From NCBI RefSeq assembly GCF_000377905.1, contig NZ_KB898876.1, forward strand, positions 1-64,000: a stretch of DNA of 64,000 nucleotides. Reading direction: 5' to 3'. The notes beneath the pieces are model-generated. The model was not told the origin of the DNA and made no database searches. It worked only from the letters and a program-made list of their open reading frames with translations. This document shows, piece after piece, positions 36,895 to 47,535 of this stretch. Every line of letters begins with the position of its first letter. Position 1 is the first letter of the stretch. Source of the DNA: Thioalkalivibrio sp. ALMg11. Lineage in GTDB: Bacteria; Pseudomonadota; Gammaproteobacteria; Ectothiorhodospirales; Ectothiorhodospiraceae. Both the position numbers and the translations under genes were made by a program.

Positions 36895-38718
36895 TCAACG
36901 CTCTCGGCTTCGCTCCAGCGCCCGCGCGAGCTTGATGCCGCTCGAAATCAGGCCGACGTGGCTGAATGCCTGCGGGAAGTTGCCGAGGAAAGCGCCGCTG
37001 GCCGGGTCGATCTGTTCCGGGAGCAGACCCAGCGCATTGGTGCGGTCGCACAGGGAGTCGTACAGCGCCTGGGCCTCCTCCAGCCGATCCTGCCCGACCA
37101 GATTGTCGACCAGCCAGAAGCTGCACAGGACAAACGCACCCTCGTGCCCAGGCAGCCCGTCCGGCGACTCCTCCGGCAGGTAGCGGTACAGCAGCCCGTT
37201 CCCTGCGCCCAGGCGCCGGATGATGGCCTCTGTGGTGGCGACCATCTTCGGATGATCCGCGGGGATAAGGCCGCGTCCCGGTAGTGCCAGCAGGCTCGCG
37301 TCGACGCCGCCGCCGCCCAGATGCTCGGTCAAGGTCTGGAGTTCGGGGTCCCAGGCCTGTTCGATGATTGCCTCGCGGATCTGTCGCGCCTCGGAACGCC
37401 AGAGGGCGCTGTCGCCTTGCACGCCGTTGCTCTCGGCCAGTTCGGCCCCGCGCTCCAGCGCGACCGCGCACAGGGCGGCGGAGTAGGTAAAGGGTCGTCC
37501 GGCCGTGCGGACCTCCCAGATACCGTGGTCGGGGTTTTTCCACTCCGTGTTGGCCGACTCGACCAGGCGCCGCAGGCGTTCCCACAGGTGATCGTCCAGC
37601 GTGCCGCCCCAGCGTACCCAGCGATAGGCGCAATCGAGGATCTCCCCGAACACGTCATGCTGACGCTGCTCGACCGCGCCGTTCCCCCAGCGCACGGGCC
37701 CCGAACCGCGGTAGCCCTCCAGTTCGGGATCGCTCCGCTCCGGCTGCGGGAGGTGGCCATCCACGTCATACAACACCCGGGGCCAGCCCGCGCGATCAAC
37801 GGCGTCCAGGGCCCAGCCGATAAATCCGGCGGCCTCGTGGGTCATGCCGATATCGCTCATCGCGTACACCGAGAAGGCCGCATCGCGGATCCACGCGTAG
37901 CGGTAATCCCAGTTGCGCGGTCCGCCGATCGCCTCCGGCAGGGATGACGTCGGTGCCGCAATCATGGCCCCGGTCGCGGTGTAGTCCATCTGCTTGAGGG
38001 TGACAGCCGAGCGGCGGACGAGGTCCTCGCGAGGCCCTTCATAGCTGAAGTGCGTCATCCAGCGTCGCCAGACCAGCAGGGTGGCCTCGAGCAGTTCCTG
38101 CGGGGTGCGGGGCTGGAACCGATGTGTATGCGGCCCCCACCCGAGGAGCACGTGATGCTGCTCCCCCGCCTCCAGTTCATGCAGGCTGTCCTCCCCCTCC
38201 AGGGGCAGGGACGAACTCAGGGCCAGTTCCAGGTCCGGTTGGCGGTGCAACGACAGGCCCAGGCCAGCCCCGTGCGCATACACATCCGCACCGCCCCGGG
38301 GTGCGACGCGGACCCGCAGGCGTACCCGACCCTCCAGCACCTCGATCCGGCGAAGCAGCTCGTTCCTTCCGGCGGGTGCGTCTTCGGAGAGGTCGGCCCC
38401 TGCGCGCAGGGGCAGGCAGTCGGTCACCCGGACGCGCCCCTCGGGGCCGGCCATCTCGGTAATCAGGACGGCGGTATCCGGAATATAGCGCTGGTGCGAG
38501 GTGACCAGTGGTTCCGGGGCGACGGTGAAGGCGCCGCCGCGCTGGTGGTCCAGCAGCGCACAGAACAATGGCTCCGAGTCAAAGCGGGGGACGCACATCC
38601 AGGGGATCGCCCCGTCGCGGCCCACCAGGGCGGCGGTCGTGCAGTTTCCGATCAGGCCGTGTTCCTCGATCGGCAGGTAGCCGTCAATGCGTTGTACGGG
38701 GCGGTCGGATACCGTCAC
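36895..38718 (-). CDS. Glycoside hydrolase family 15 protein (glucoamylase/trehalase-like)
   Basis: The protein is 607 aa from GTG 38718, which overlaps the treZ stop (GTGA). An N-terminal beta domain (DGYLPIEEHGLIGNCTTAALVGRDG) is followed by the (α/α)6 catalytic barrel with the signature GGPRNWDYRYAWIRDAAF. Relatives include glucoamylases and bacterial trehalases. Being third in a treY-treZ operon, it may trim glucan ends or hydrolyse trehalose. It is cytoplasmic, with no signal peptide. Confidence 0.9.
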   Translation of the reverse strand: MTVSDRPVQRIDGYLPIEEHGLIGNCTTAALVGRDGAIPWMCVPRFDSEPLFCALLDHQRGGAFTVAPEPLVTSHQRYIPDTAVLITEMAGPEGRVRVTDCLPLRAGADLSEDAPAGRNELLRRIEVLEGRVRLRVRVAPRGGADVYAHGAGLGLSLHRQPDLELALSSSLPLEGEDSLHELEAGEQHHVLLGWGPHTHRFQPRTPQELLEATLLVWRRWMTHFSYEGPREDLVRRSAVTLKQMDYTATGAMIAAPTSSLPEAIGGPRNWDYRYAWIRDAAFSVYAMSDIGMTHEAAGFIGWALDAVDRAGWPRVLYDVDGHLPQPERSDPELEGYRGSGPVRWGNGAVEQRQHDVFGEILDCAYRWVRWGGTLDDHLWERLRRLVESANTEWKNPDHGIWEVRTAGRPFTYSAALCAVALERGAELAESNGVQGDSALWRSEARQIREAIIEQAWDPELQTLTEHLGGGGVDASLLALPGRGLIPADHPKMVATTEAIIRRLGAGNGLLYRYLPEESPDGLPGHEGAFVLCSFWLVDNLVGQDRLEEAQALYDSLCDRTNALGLLPEQIDPASGAFLGNFPQAFSHVGLISSGIKLARALERSRER

Positions 38719-40502
38719 TGGGTCACTCCTTCGACATGAAATGTGGGTAAGGCGGGCATGGCGGATCGCTCTTGCTCCAGGATGACAACGGACTCGCCGG
38801 GCAGGTCGAGGCGGTCGGGTCCCACGACGATACCCGCATCGGATTGCAGCAGGGTGTGCAGGTCCGCGGCCGCCGGGCATTCCAGGCGTTGCGGAGCAGG
38901 TTGCAGGTTGCACGCCACCAGCAGTCCCGGCCGGCGCATCATCAACCAGCGCCCGGCCTCGTCGAAACTCGCTTCGACCGCATCCAGCCGGTCATCGCCG
39001 AATGCCGGGTGGCTGCGCCGCAGGGCGATCAGGGATCGGTACCATCGCAGGATTCCGGCGTGGCGTTCGCGTTCGCGCTCGCCCCAGTTCAGCCTGGATC
39101 GTTCGAAGGTCTCGCGGGATTGCGGGTCCGGAATCCCGTCCGTATCCCGGCTGAAGGCCGCGAACTCGCGCTGGCGGCCTTCGGTGACCGCGCGCCCGAG
39201 GTCGGCGTCCGTGTGATCCGTGAAATACAGGAACGGGGTCTGCGCAGCCCATTCTTCCCCCTGGAACAGCATCGGCACGAAGGGGCTGGTCATCACCAGC
39301 GCCGCCCCGATCTTCAGCAGGCCGGGGGAGAGCAGATGGCTGATGCGCTCCCCATTGGGTCGGTTGCCAATCTGGTCGTGGTTTTGCAGGCAGCCGATGA
39401 AACGTCGCCCCGGCAGATCGGATGCCGGGCGGCCGTGGATACGGCGGCGGTAGCGGGAGTATCGGCCGTCGTAGGCCAGGCCGCGCGTCAGTACCCGGGC
39501 CAGATCGGCGAGGCGGCCGAAATCCGCGTAGTAACCGTCGGACTCCCCGGTCAGCAGCGCATGCAATGCGTGGTGGAAGTCTTCGTTCCACTGCGCATCG
39601 AGTCCGTAGCCGCCGGCTTCGACCGGCCACGCCACGCGCGGGTCGTTGCGGTCGTTCTCCGCGATCACCACCAGATGCCGCCCCAGTTCCCCCTCGAGGC
39701 GCTGCACCTCGGTGGCGAGTTGTTCCAGGAAATGGATGGCCGAGGTATCGACGATCGCGTGTACCGCGTCGATGCGCAGGCCGTCGATGTGGTAGTCACG
39801 CAGCCACATCAGGGCGTTGTCGATGAAGAAGCGGCGCACGCTGTTGCTGTCGGGGCCGTCGAGGTTCACGGCGTCGCCCCACGGGGTTTGGTAGTGGTCG
39901 GTGAAATAGGGGCCGAACTGCGCCAGGTAGTTGCCGTCCGGCCCGAGGTGGTTGTAGACCACGTCCAGCAGCACCGCGATGCCGCGGCGGTGGCAGGCAT
40001 CCACCAGCCGTTTCAGGCCGTCGGGGCCCCCGTAGGCGTGGTGCGGAGCATACAGGTCGACCCCGTCGTAGCCCCAGCCGCGCGCGCCGGGAAACTCCGC
40101 CACTGGCATCAGTTCCAGGTGGGTGATGCCGAGTTCGACCAGATGGTCGAGCCGGTCGATCACGCCGTCAAAGCGGCCCTCCGGGGTGAAGGTGCCGACG
40201 TGGATCTCCTGGATGACTGCCGCAGCCAGCGGCGGCGCCTGCCAGCCGGCGTCGTTCCAGGCGAAGCGGGAATGGTCCAGCCAGCGCGACGGGCCATGCA
40301 CGCCCTGCGGTTGCCAGGCGGAACGCGGATCGGGAAACGGGCCGTTGCCGTCGACGCGGAAGGCGTAGTCGCTGCCGTGCACCAGTCGCTCGGTGTCCAG
40401 TGACCACCAGCCGTCCGCCCCACGGTCCATCGGCAAATAACTGCCGTCGCACTCCAGCTCGACCTGGATCGCCTCTGGCGCCCACACCCGCACGGTCGTC
40501 AT
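38715..40502 (-). CDS. treZ: Malto-oligosyltrehalose trehalohydrolase
   Basis: This 595-aa GH13 enzyme has an N-terminal beta-sandwich (VRVWAPEAIQVELECDGSYL) then a TIM barrel with DYHIDGLRIDAVHAI (nucleophile Asp), VVIAENDRND (acid/base Glu) and CLQNHDQIGNRP. It releases trehalose from the malto-oligosyltrehalose made by TreY. It overlaps treY by four bases (ATGA) and the GH15 gene by four (GTGA). Confidence 0.95.
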   Translation of the reverse strand: MTTVRVWAPEAIQVELECDGSYLPMDRGADGWWSLDTERLVHGSDYAFRVDGNGPFPDPRSAWQPQGVHGPSRWLDHSRFAWNDAGWQAPPLAAAVIQEIHVGTFTPEGRFDGVIDRLDHLVELGITHLELMPVAEFPGARGWGYDGVDLYAPHHAYGGPDGLKRLVDACHRRGIAVLLDVVYNHLGPDGNYLAQFGPYFTDHYQTPWGDAVNLDGPDSNSVRRFFIDNALMWLRDYHIDGLRIDAVHAIVDTSAIHFLEQLATEVQRLEGELGRHLVVIAENDRNDPRVAWPVEAGGYGLDAQWNEDFHHALHALLTGESDGYYADFGRLADLARVLTRGLAYDGRYSRYRRRIHGRPASDLPGRRFIGCLQNHDQIGNRPNGERISHLLSPGLLKIGAALVMTSPFVPMLFQGEEWAAQTPFLYFTDHTDADLGRAVTEGRQREFAAFSRDTDGIPDPQSRETFERSRLNWGERERERHAGILRWYRSLIALRRSHPAFGDDRLDAVEASFDEAGRWLMMRRPGLLVACNLQPAPQRLECPAAADLHTLLQSDAGIVVGPDRLDLPGESVVILEQERSAMPALPTFHVEGVTQ

Positions 40503-43222
40503 GGCATGGGCTCCTCGCGTTCGAGCAGCGCGACCGGAAACGCTCCGAGGATCTCCGCCACCGGCCGTTCGCCGCCTTCCAGCGTCTCGCCGGACAGGCG
40601 GTTATGCCAGTTGCCCGGCGGCAGCGGGAGCCGGGTGTCGCGCCAGTCGTCCGCCAGCCCGAGGACCAGGCGCGGCACCAGCACCAGCGCTCCCGCGCCG
40701 CGCTGGTAGGCCACCGCATGCGTGGTACGCTCGCCGTTGGCCCGCAGCGGGGTGTAGGCGGCATCCGGGCGGAACCATTCCGGGTGGCGACGGCGCAGGG
40801 CCAGGGTCTGGTGCACCACCCACTGCTTGGGCAGGCCCTCGTCGGCGCGGGCAATGATCTGCGCCGGCGACAGGTGTGCCAGTTCCTCCAGCAGGCGGGC
40901 CCGCGTTGCGAAGTCCACCGGGCGGCGGTTGTCCGGATCGACCAGGCTCAGGTCCCACAGCTCGCTGCCCTGGTAGAGGTCCGGGATCCCCGGCGCGGTG
41001 AGCTTGATCAGGGTCTGCGCCAGGCTGTTGCTGCGGCCGGGGCCGACCAGCGGCTGCAGGAACGAGTCCAGTGCCTCGCAAAAGCCGGGGTCTTCGAGCG
41101 TGTCGGCCACGAAATCGCGCAGCGCCTGCTCGTAGTCCGCCTGGGGATGGGTCCAGCTGTTGTGCTGCTTGGCCTCGCGGGTGGCCTTTTCCATGTAGGC
41201 GGTCATGCGTTCGGCGTCGATCGGCCAGGCGCCGATCAGTGTCTGATAGTAGAGGTATTCGGTGGCCGGGTCCGGCCATTCGCCCGTGCGGTGGCGGGCG
41301 TTGTGGCGCATCCAGCGACGCACGCTCTGTGCCCATGCGCCCGGAATTTCGGACAGCAACACCAGGCGGGCGCGTACGTCCTCGCTGCGTTTGCTGTCGT
41401 GGGTCGAGGTCGCCAGCATCGCCTCGGGATGGCGGCCTTGGGCCTGGGCGGTAGCGTCGTGGAACGCGTCCACCGACATCCCGAAGTGGTCCGGGTCGCC
41501 GCCGACCTCGTTGAGCGCTGTCAGCCGGGGGAAACGGTACAACGCGGTGTCCTCCACGCCCTTGGCCATCGTCGGCCCGGTCAGCTGCTGGAAACGCAGG
41601 GCGAGCTCGGTCTCGCGCTCGCCGGGGATGCGCAGGAGCAAAAGGTCGCGCAGGAACTGCAGAAGCTCTTTGTCCAGCTCTGCGCGATGCTCGGTGGCCT
41701 GCTCGATCGCAGTCTCCACGCAGCCGACGTCGGTCATGGTCACCCCGCCTTCGCGCGGGCTCACGTAGGAGCGGTAGACCGGGAAGCAGGCGGCCACCTC
41801 CAGCAGGGCGAGGTAGAGCTCGTGGCGGGTGTAGTCGCGATGGCGGCGGTGGCGTTCGCAGATGTCCACGAACAGCGAACTCAGACGGTTGAGTTCGCTG
41901 CCGAGCAGATCCTTCAGCACCTGCCGCTTGGAGTCGTAGACCAATTCCGGGTAGTCGGCCTCCACGCCGGCCAGTTCCTCGAACAGCCGCGTCAGCGGCG
42001 CCTCGCCGGCCGGGTCCACGAACAGCCCCTGCACGCGGTTGAGGAAGTCGTAGCCGGTGGTGCCAGCGATCGGCCAGTCGTCGGGTAGCGACTCGCCCGG
42101 CTCGAGGATCTTCTCGGCGACGATCCAGGTATCCGGGCAGGCGCGGCTCAGCTGGCTAAAGTATTGGGCGGGATCGCGCAGGCCGTCCGGATGGTCGACC
42201 CGCAGGCCGTGCACCGAGCCTTCCTCCACCCAGCGGACCGGCAGGGCATGCACGGCTCGGAACACCTCCTCCTGCTCCTGGCGTAGCCCGGCCAGGTCGT
42301 TGATGTCGAAGAACCGGCGGTAGCCCAGGTCGCGGCCGGCGGTGCGCCACCAGGCCAGGCGGTAGTTCTGCTTCTCGATCAGCGCGTCCAGGGCATCGGG
42401 ATCGGTGTTGATCCGCTCCACCTCGGCCTGGAGCGCCTCGGCGGCTCCCGAATCCTGGCGGGTGATGTCGTCCAGCAGCTGGCGGATCACATCCTGGTCG
42501 CGGTGGCGCCGTTCCGCCGAATCGCGCGCGGTCAGGTGTGGCTGCGGCAGGCGTGCGCAGGATTCGGCGAGAAAGCCGAGCCGTTCGATGCACGTGGCGC
42601 GATAGGCGCGGTCGAGCAGATCGTTGAGCGAGGACGGGTCGAGCGGAAAGCGGTGCTCGTAATAGGCAAGCCCGAACAGCCCGTCGGCGTACTGCAGGCG
42701 AATCTCTCCGGCCTCGAGGACGCGTCCGTAATGATCGCCCAGCACTGGCAGCAGGACCTTGTTCGGCCAACGTTCTTCCGAGGACTCCCAGTCCACGTCG
42801 AAATACATCGCAAACGGGCTGGCGGGGCCGTTTTCCAGAACATCCCACCACCACGGGTTCTGGTCCCCGGCGACCGCCATGTGGTTGGGCACGATGTCCA
42901 GCACCAGCCCCATCCCGGCGGCCTCCAGCGCCGCGCCCAGGCGCTGGCGCGCCGCCTCGCCGCCGAGCTCCTCGTTCACCCGCGAGGGGTCGACCACGTC
43001 ATAGCCGTGGGTGCTGCCACGCACCGCCTGCAGGATCGGCGACAGGTAGACATGGGACACACCCAGCCGCGCAAGGTAGGGAACTACATTCGCGGCGTCG
43101 TCCAGCGTGAAGCCCGGGTGCAGTTGCAGGCGGCAGGTGGCGATCCGCTCGGGCTGCGCGCGCTGCTCTCCGCGTCCGTTCGCGGACCCCGTTCGTCCTG
43201 TGTTGCCGAAGGATGCCTGCAT
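40499..43222 (-). CDS. treY: Malto-oligosyltrehalose synthase
   Basis: This 907-aa GH13 enzyme begins after a ~25-residue variable tail with TCRLQLHPGFTLDDAANVVP and SPILQAVRGSTHGYDVVDPS, typical of TreY. It rearranges the reducing-end glucose of alpha-1,4-glucans into a trehalose unit. With treZ this is the glycogen/maltodextrin route to trehalose, a compatible solute or stress protectant. It is first in the operon; a debranching enzyme (treX/glgX) is not in the window. Confidence 0.95.
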   Translation of the reverse strand: MQASFGNTGRTGSANGRGEQRAQPERIATCRLQLHPGFTLDDAANVVPYLARLGVSHVYLSPILQAVRGSTHGYDVVDPSRVNEELGGEAARQRLGAALEAAGMGLVLDIVPNHMAVAGDQNPWWWDVLENGPASPFAMYFDVDWESSEERWPNKVLLPVLGDHYGRVLEAGEIRLQYADGLFGLAYYEHRFPLDPSSLNDLLDRAYRATCIERLGFLAESCARLPQPHLTARDSAERRHRDQDVIRQLLDDITRQDSGAAEALQAEVERINTDPDALDALIEKQNYRLAWWRTAGRDLGYRRFFDINDLAGLRQEQEEVFRAVHALPVRWVEEGSVHGLRVDHPDGLRDPAQYFSQLSRACPDTWIVAEKILEPGESLPDDWPIAGTTGYDFLNRVQGLFVDPAGEAPLTRLFEELAGVEADYPELVYDSKRQVLKDLLGSELNRLSSLFVDICERHRRHRDYTRHELYLALLEVAACFPVYRSYVSPREGGVTMTDVGCVETAIEQATEHRAELDKELLQFLRDLLLLRIPGERETELALRFQQLTGPTMAKGVEDTALYRFPRLTALNEVGGDPDHFGMSVDAFHDATAQAQGRHPEAMLATSTHDSKRSEDVRARLVLLSEIPGAWAQSVRRWMRHNARHRTGEWPDPATEYLYYQTLIGAWPIDAERMTAYMEKATREAKQHNSWTHPQADYEQALRDFVADTLEDPGFCEALDSFLQPLVGPGRSNSLAQTLIKLTAPGIPDLYQGSELWDLSLVDPDNRRPVDFATRARLLEELAHLSPAQIIARADEGLPKQWVVHQTLALRRRHPEWFRPDAAYTPLRANGERTTHAVAYQRGAGALVLVPRLVLGLADDWRDTRLPLPPGNWHNRLSGETLEGGERPVAEILGAFPVALLEREEPMP

Positions 43223-43481
43223 CGACCTCCGCCCCGAAGGCAGACCGGCCGGGAAGTCCGACCGCTAATCCGAATATGGACCAGATTTCGGACGAAAGGA
43301 ATGCGCACTCCTGCGCAACCTCTCAACAATGGAGGCATCGGTGCCGGGATAGGCCGCCTGACCGGGACCTGCGATCGCCGGTGGGGTTGGCTGGCCCATC
43401 GCTGCCGTTGCATTATTTTCGGTCTGTTGGGCGCGCACCCGCCTGACCACCTGACGTGTCGAGTTGGAGAAGGCTGCCGGA

Positions 43482-43796
43482 ATGATCAAGGAGTCGGACT
43501 GGAAGCGGTTCAGCCAGTTGAAGGAAACCGCGCTGGATCGTTACTGCGAACGAGCCCTGGCCGATTGTCGGGCGACAATGGAACAGGAGGACCGGTCGAA
43601 CCACGAACGCTTTCTGGATCTGTACCAGCAATTGCACGAAGCGGACAAACGGCTGGAATTCATCTTCGATGGCCACGCCCGTTCGAAGGCGCTTGATCAG
43701 TTCGCGTGCATGCGGCGCGAAGGGCTGATCGAGGATTCGGAGCTGGAAGGGTTTACCGAGGAATTCGTGGAGAAGACCCGGCCGCTGGCCTGGTAG
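43482..43796 (+). CDS. Small conserved-looking hypothetical protein
   Basis: The protein is 104 aa from ATG 43482, preceded by GGAGAAGG with good spacing; an upstream in-frame ATG at 43464 is less likely. It is highly charged and probably all-helical (DWKRFSQLKETALDRYCERA, HEADKRLEFIFDGHARS). There are no membrane segments or recognised domain. It is divergent from treY across 259 bases that show no other gene. Confidence 0.65.
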   Translation: MIKESDWKRFSQLKETALDRYCERALADCRATMEQEDRSNHERFLDLYQQLHEADKRLEFIFDGHARSKALDQFACMRREGLIEDSELEGFTEEFVEKTRPLAW

Positions 43797-44116
43797 TTGC
43801 CGCCCCCGGCCAACCCCCAACGTGCAGGCGCCTGCCCCGCAGGCGAAGCGACACGGAATGACGAGCGCCACGTACCAGCCGGGACGGATATGCCTTCACC
43901 ACCGTTCCACAGCATCGCTCTGACCCCGGCGCTGCGCAGATGACTTGGGCGATACGCGGACCGTCCCGTCCACCGCTGCGATCCTGTTCGTCCTACTGCC
44001 GGCCGGGGCGATGGTCTTCGGGCTGATTGCTGTCTCCTGGTTATCGCGGCCGCCCGCGTGACGCCCTTGGCAAGGCAGGGGCGCTCATAAGTTCGCGTCC
44101 CCCGGGGCCGGAAACC
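43797..44116. other. Intergenic region, possible tiny hydrophobic ORF
   Basis: Between the small hypothetical gene and the ettA terminator no gene of normal size is supported. From TTG 43945 a frame encodes a short hydrophobic peptide of about 37 residues (core AAILFVLLPAGAMVFGLIAV), ending at TGA 44058-44060. It has no ATG and no clear SD, so it is recorded only as a possible small membrane protein. Confidence 0.25.
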
Positions 44117-44140
44117 AAAAGGCCCGGCGGGTGCCGGGCC
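44117..44140 (-). terminator. Rho-independent terminator of ettA
   Basis: On the minus strand GGCCCGGC / GCCGGGCC (44121-44128, 44133-44140) with a 4-base loop is followed by TTTT. It lies 12 bases past the ettA stop. Confidence 0.9.
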
Positions 44141-44151
44141 TTCGGGGTGGA

Positions 44152-45819
<1,668 letters not shown>

Positions 45820-46022
45820 GGTGCTCCTGAGGTGAATGCGGTTTGGATAGGGTGCGGGCCGGGTCGCCGGCAGCTTGTTTGTGCACTTTACCATCAGGCG
45901 CCCGCGGATTTGTGTCCCCGGGTGTCCGGCGGGCCCCCCTTGCACTGGACTTGTTAAAGCTTGTGGGGAAGTGGGCGGCGTACTGCGCGCATGGGGCATG
46001 GGCGACCATTTCCGGTTAAGAT

Positions 46023-46036
46023 GTGACCGCGGTCAC
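46023..46036. promoter_or_regulatory. Perfect 14-bp palindrome upstream of the polysaccharide operon
   Basis: GTGACCGCGGTCAC is followed by seven T's (46038-46044). It lies 77 bases upstream of the first gene of the 46-52 kb operon, in the 294-base gap shared with divergent ettA. The size and symmetry suit a dimeric repressor or activator site; a loop of two bases would be too tight for a normal terminator. Confidence 0.5.
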
Positions 46037-46113
46037 GTTTTTTTGACGAGTGGCTGGCTGGTAGCTTGGCGCGCAGCGGGGGGCCGGAGATGGGGTTGGT
46101 ATCAGGGAATTCG

Positions 46114-47535
46114 ATGGCGGAGCAGCCGGAACAACAGACAAGAGAGCCCCTTCGGATCGTGGTGTTCTCTCGTCGCGCCGGATTTGCCGACGGGCTGGGC
46201 ACGAACCTGCCGAGCCAGCAGCATGCGGCTTACGAGGAATTGGCATCAACACCCGAATCCGGGGCGCGGACCGGCTTTGTCGTGGACCTGGAATCGTTGC
46301 CCGAGCCGCTGGAGCTGATTCGCGCGCTGCGGCAGCACCCCGAATGGCGAATGCAGTTAATTTGGACCCGGGGCGACGCCGGACCAGAGAGTCGAGCCCT
46401 GACAGACGGGGCCTTCGAGACGGTGGACAACCCGGGTGAACGTATCGAGACGTGCAGCGGCCGATTGCTGACCGCGAACGGAGGCCAGCCCGCACGCAGT
46501 CAGGATGACGTCTTGCTGACACTTCTGTGGAGCCACCCGCACATGAGCCTGCAGCCGGTGCGCGACTGGTCCGCCCCAGAGCTTTACCGCTACCCTTTGT
46601 TGGATGTGCTTCTGGAGGAGGACACCCCGGAGTTCTGGCTGCGGGGTTTGAAACAGCGGCGCTTGGTGGAGGGCCAGGAGCTGGTGGATCGCGTTCGCCT
46701 GTGCCCGGGGTGCCGCCATGGACACCTCAGTTTCGTGGATGTCTGTCCCGAATGCGACTCGCTGGATATTCGCACCGAGCCCGGACTGCACTGCTTCAGT
46801 TGCGGGCACGTGGCGCCGCAGCGGCTGTTCCAGGACAACGGGATGCTGAGTTGCCCGAACTGCCACGCGACCCTGCGGCATATTGGCGAGGATTATGACC
46901 GGCCGCTGGAGAATCATGTTTGCGGCGGCTGTCAGCACATGTTTATGGAAGGGCGTGTTCTGGCGCGCTGCATGGCCTGCGGCCAAGCCCATGACCCGGA
47001 TGCCCTGGAAGCGCTTGGAGTGTATCGCTACCGGTTGTCCGAGGCCGGCCGGCTGGTCGCGCGTACCGGCGACATCGGGGATTTGTACGGCGTCTTCGAT
47101 GAGATCAATTATGTTTCACCGGAGCACTTCGAGTTCTTCTTCGACTGGACGCTGAAACTTCGGGAGCGCCACGAAGAGATCCGGTTTGGCCTGATCCTGC
47201 TGCACCTGAACGGGTTGGCGCGGGTGATCGATACCCTGGGCCATGGTCGTGGCGCGGCCTTGGTGGATTCCTTCGCTGAGCGGGTCAAGGCACTAGTGCG
47301 CACAACTGATCTGGTGACGCGAACGGCAGATGATCGCATCTGGTTGTTGCTGCCGCAGACGTCGGCCGACGGGGTGGATGTATTGGCTGGCCGCCTGTCC
47401 CGGCTAATGGAAGACAGTGTAGAAGGGACTGCCCTGGATCGCTTGGGGCGGGTTTATCACGAGTCCTCGATCGGCATGAGCGAGGCCGAGGACGCAGCGG
47501 CCGTAATGGCCCGCCTGGTTTCGCGCTCGCAATGA
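46114..47535 (+). CDS. TackOD1 zinc-ribbon protein with degenerate GGDEF domain
   Basis: The protein is 473 aa from ATG 46114 (AGGGA upstream); TTG 46066 and ATG 46090 are in-frame alternatives. An N-terminal receiver-like region is followed by a TackOD1-type zinc-ribbon domain with CPGCRHGH, CPECDS, CFSCGH, CPNCHATL, CGGCQHMF and CMACGQAH. The C-terminal third (VSPEHFEFFFDWTLKLRERH onwards) has the GGDEF fold, but the signature is replaced by TADDRIWLLLP, so no cyclase activity is expected. It may sense or bind c-di-GMP or a partner and regulate the downstream GT2 synthase, which it overlaps by ATGA. Confidence 0.8.
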   Translation: MAEQPEQQTREPLRIVVFSRRAGFADGLGTNLPSQQHAAYEELASTPESGARTGFVVDLESLPEPLELIRALRQHPEWRMQLIWTRGDAGPESRALTDGAFETVDNPGERIETCSGRLLTANGGQPARSQDDVLLTLLWSHPHMSLQPVRDWSAPELYRYPLLDVLLEEDTPEFWLRGLKQRRLVEGQELVDRVRLCPGCRHGHLSFVDVCPECDSLDIRTEPGLHCFSCGHVAPQRLFQDNGMLSCPNCHATLRHIGEDYDRPLENHVCGGCQHMFMEGRVLARCMACGQAHDPDALEALGVYRYRLSEAGRLVARTGDIGDLYGVFDEINYVSPEHFEFFFDWTLKLRERHEEIRFGLILLHLNGLARVIDTLGHGRGAALVDSFAERVKALVRTTDLVTRTADDRIWLLLPQTSADGVDVLAGRLSRLMEDSVEGTALDRLGRVYHESSIGMSEAEDAAAVMARLVSRSQ

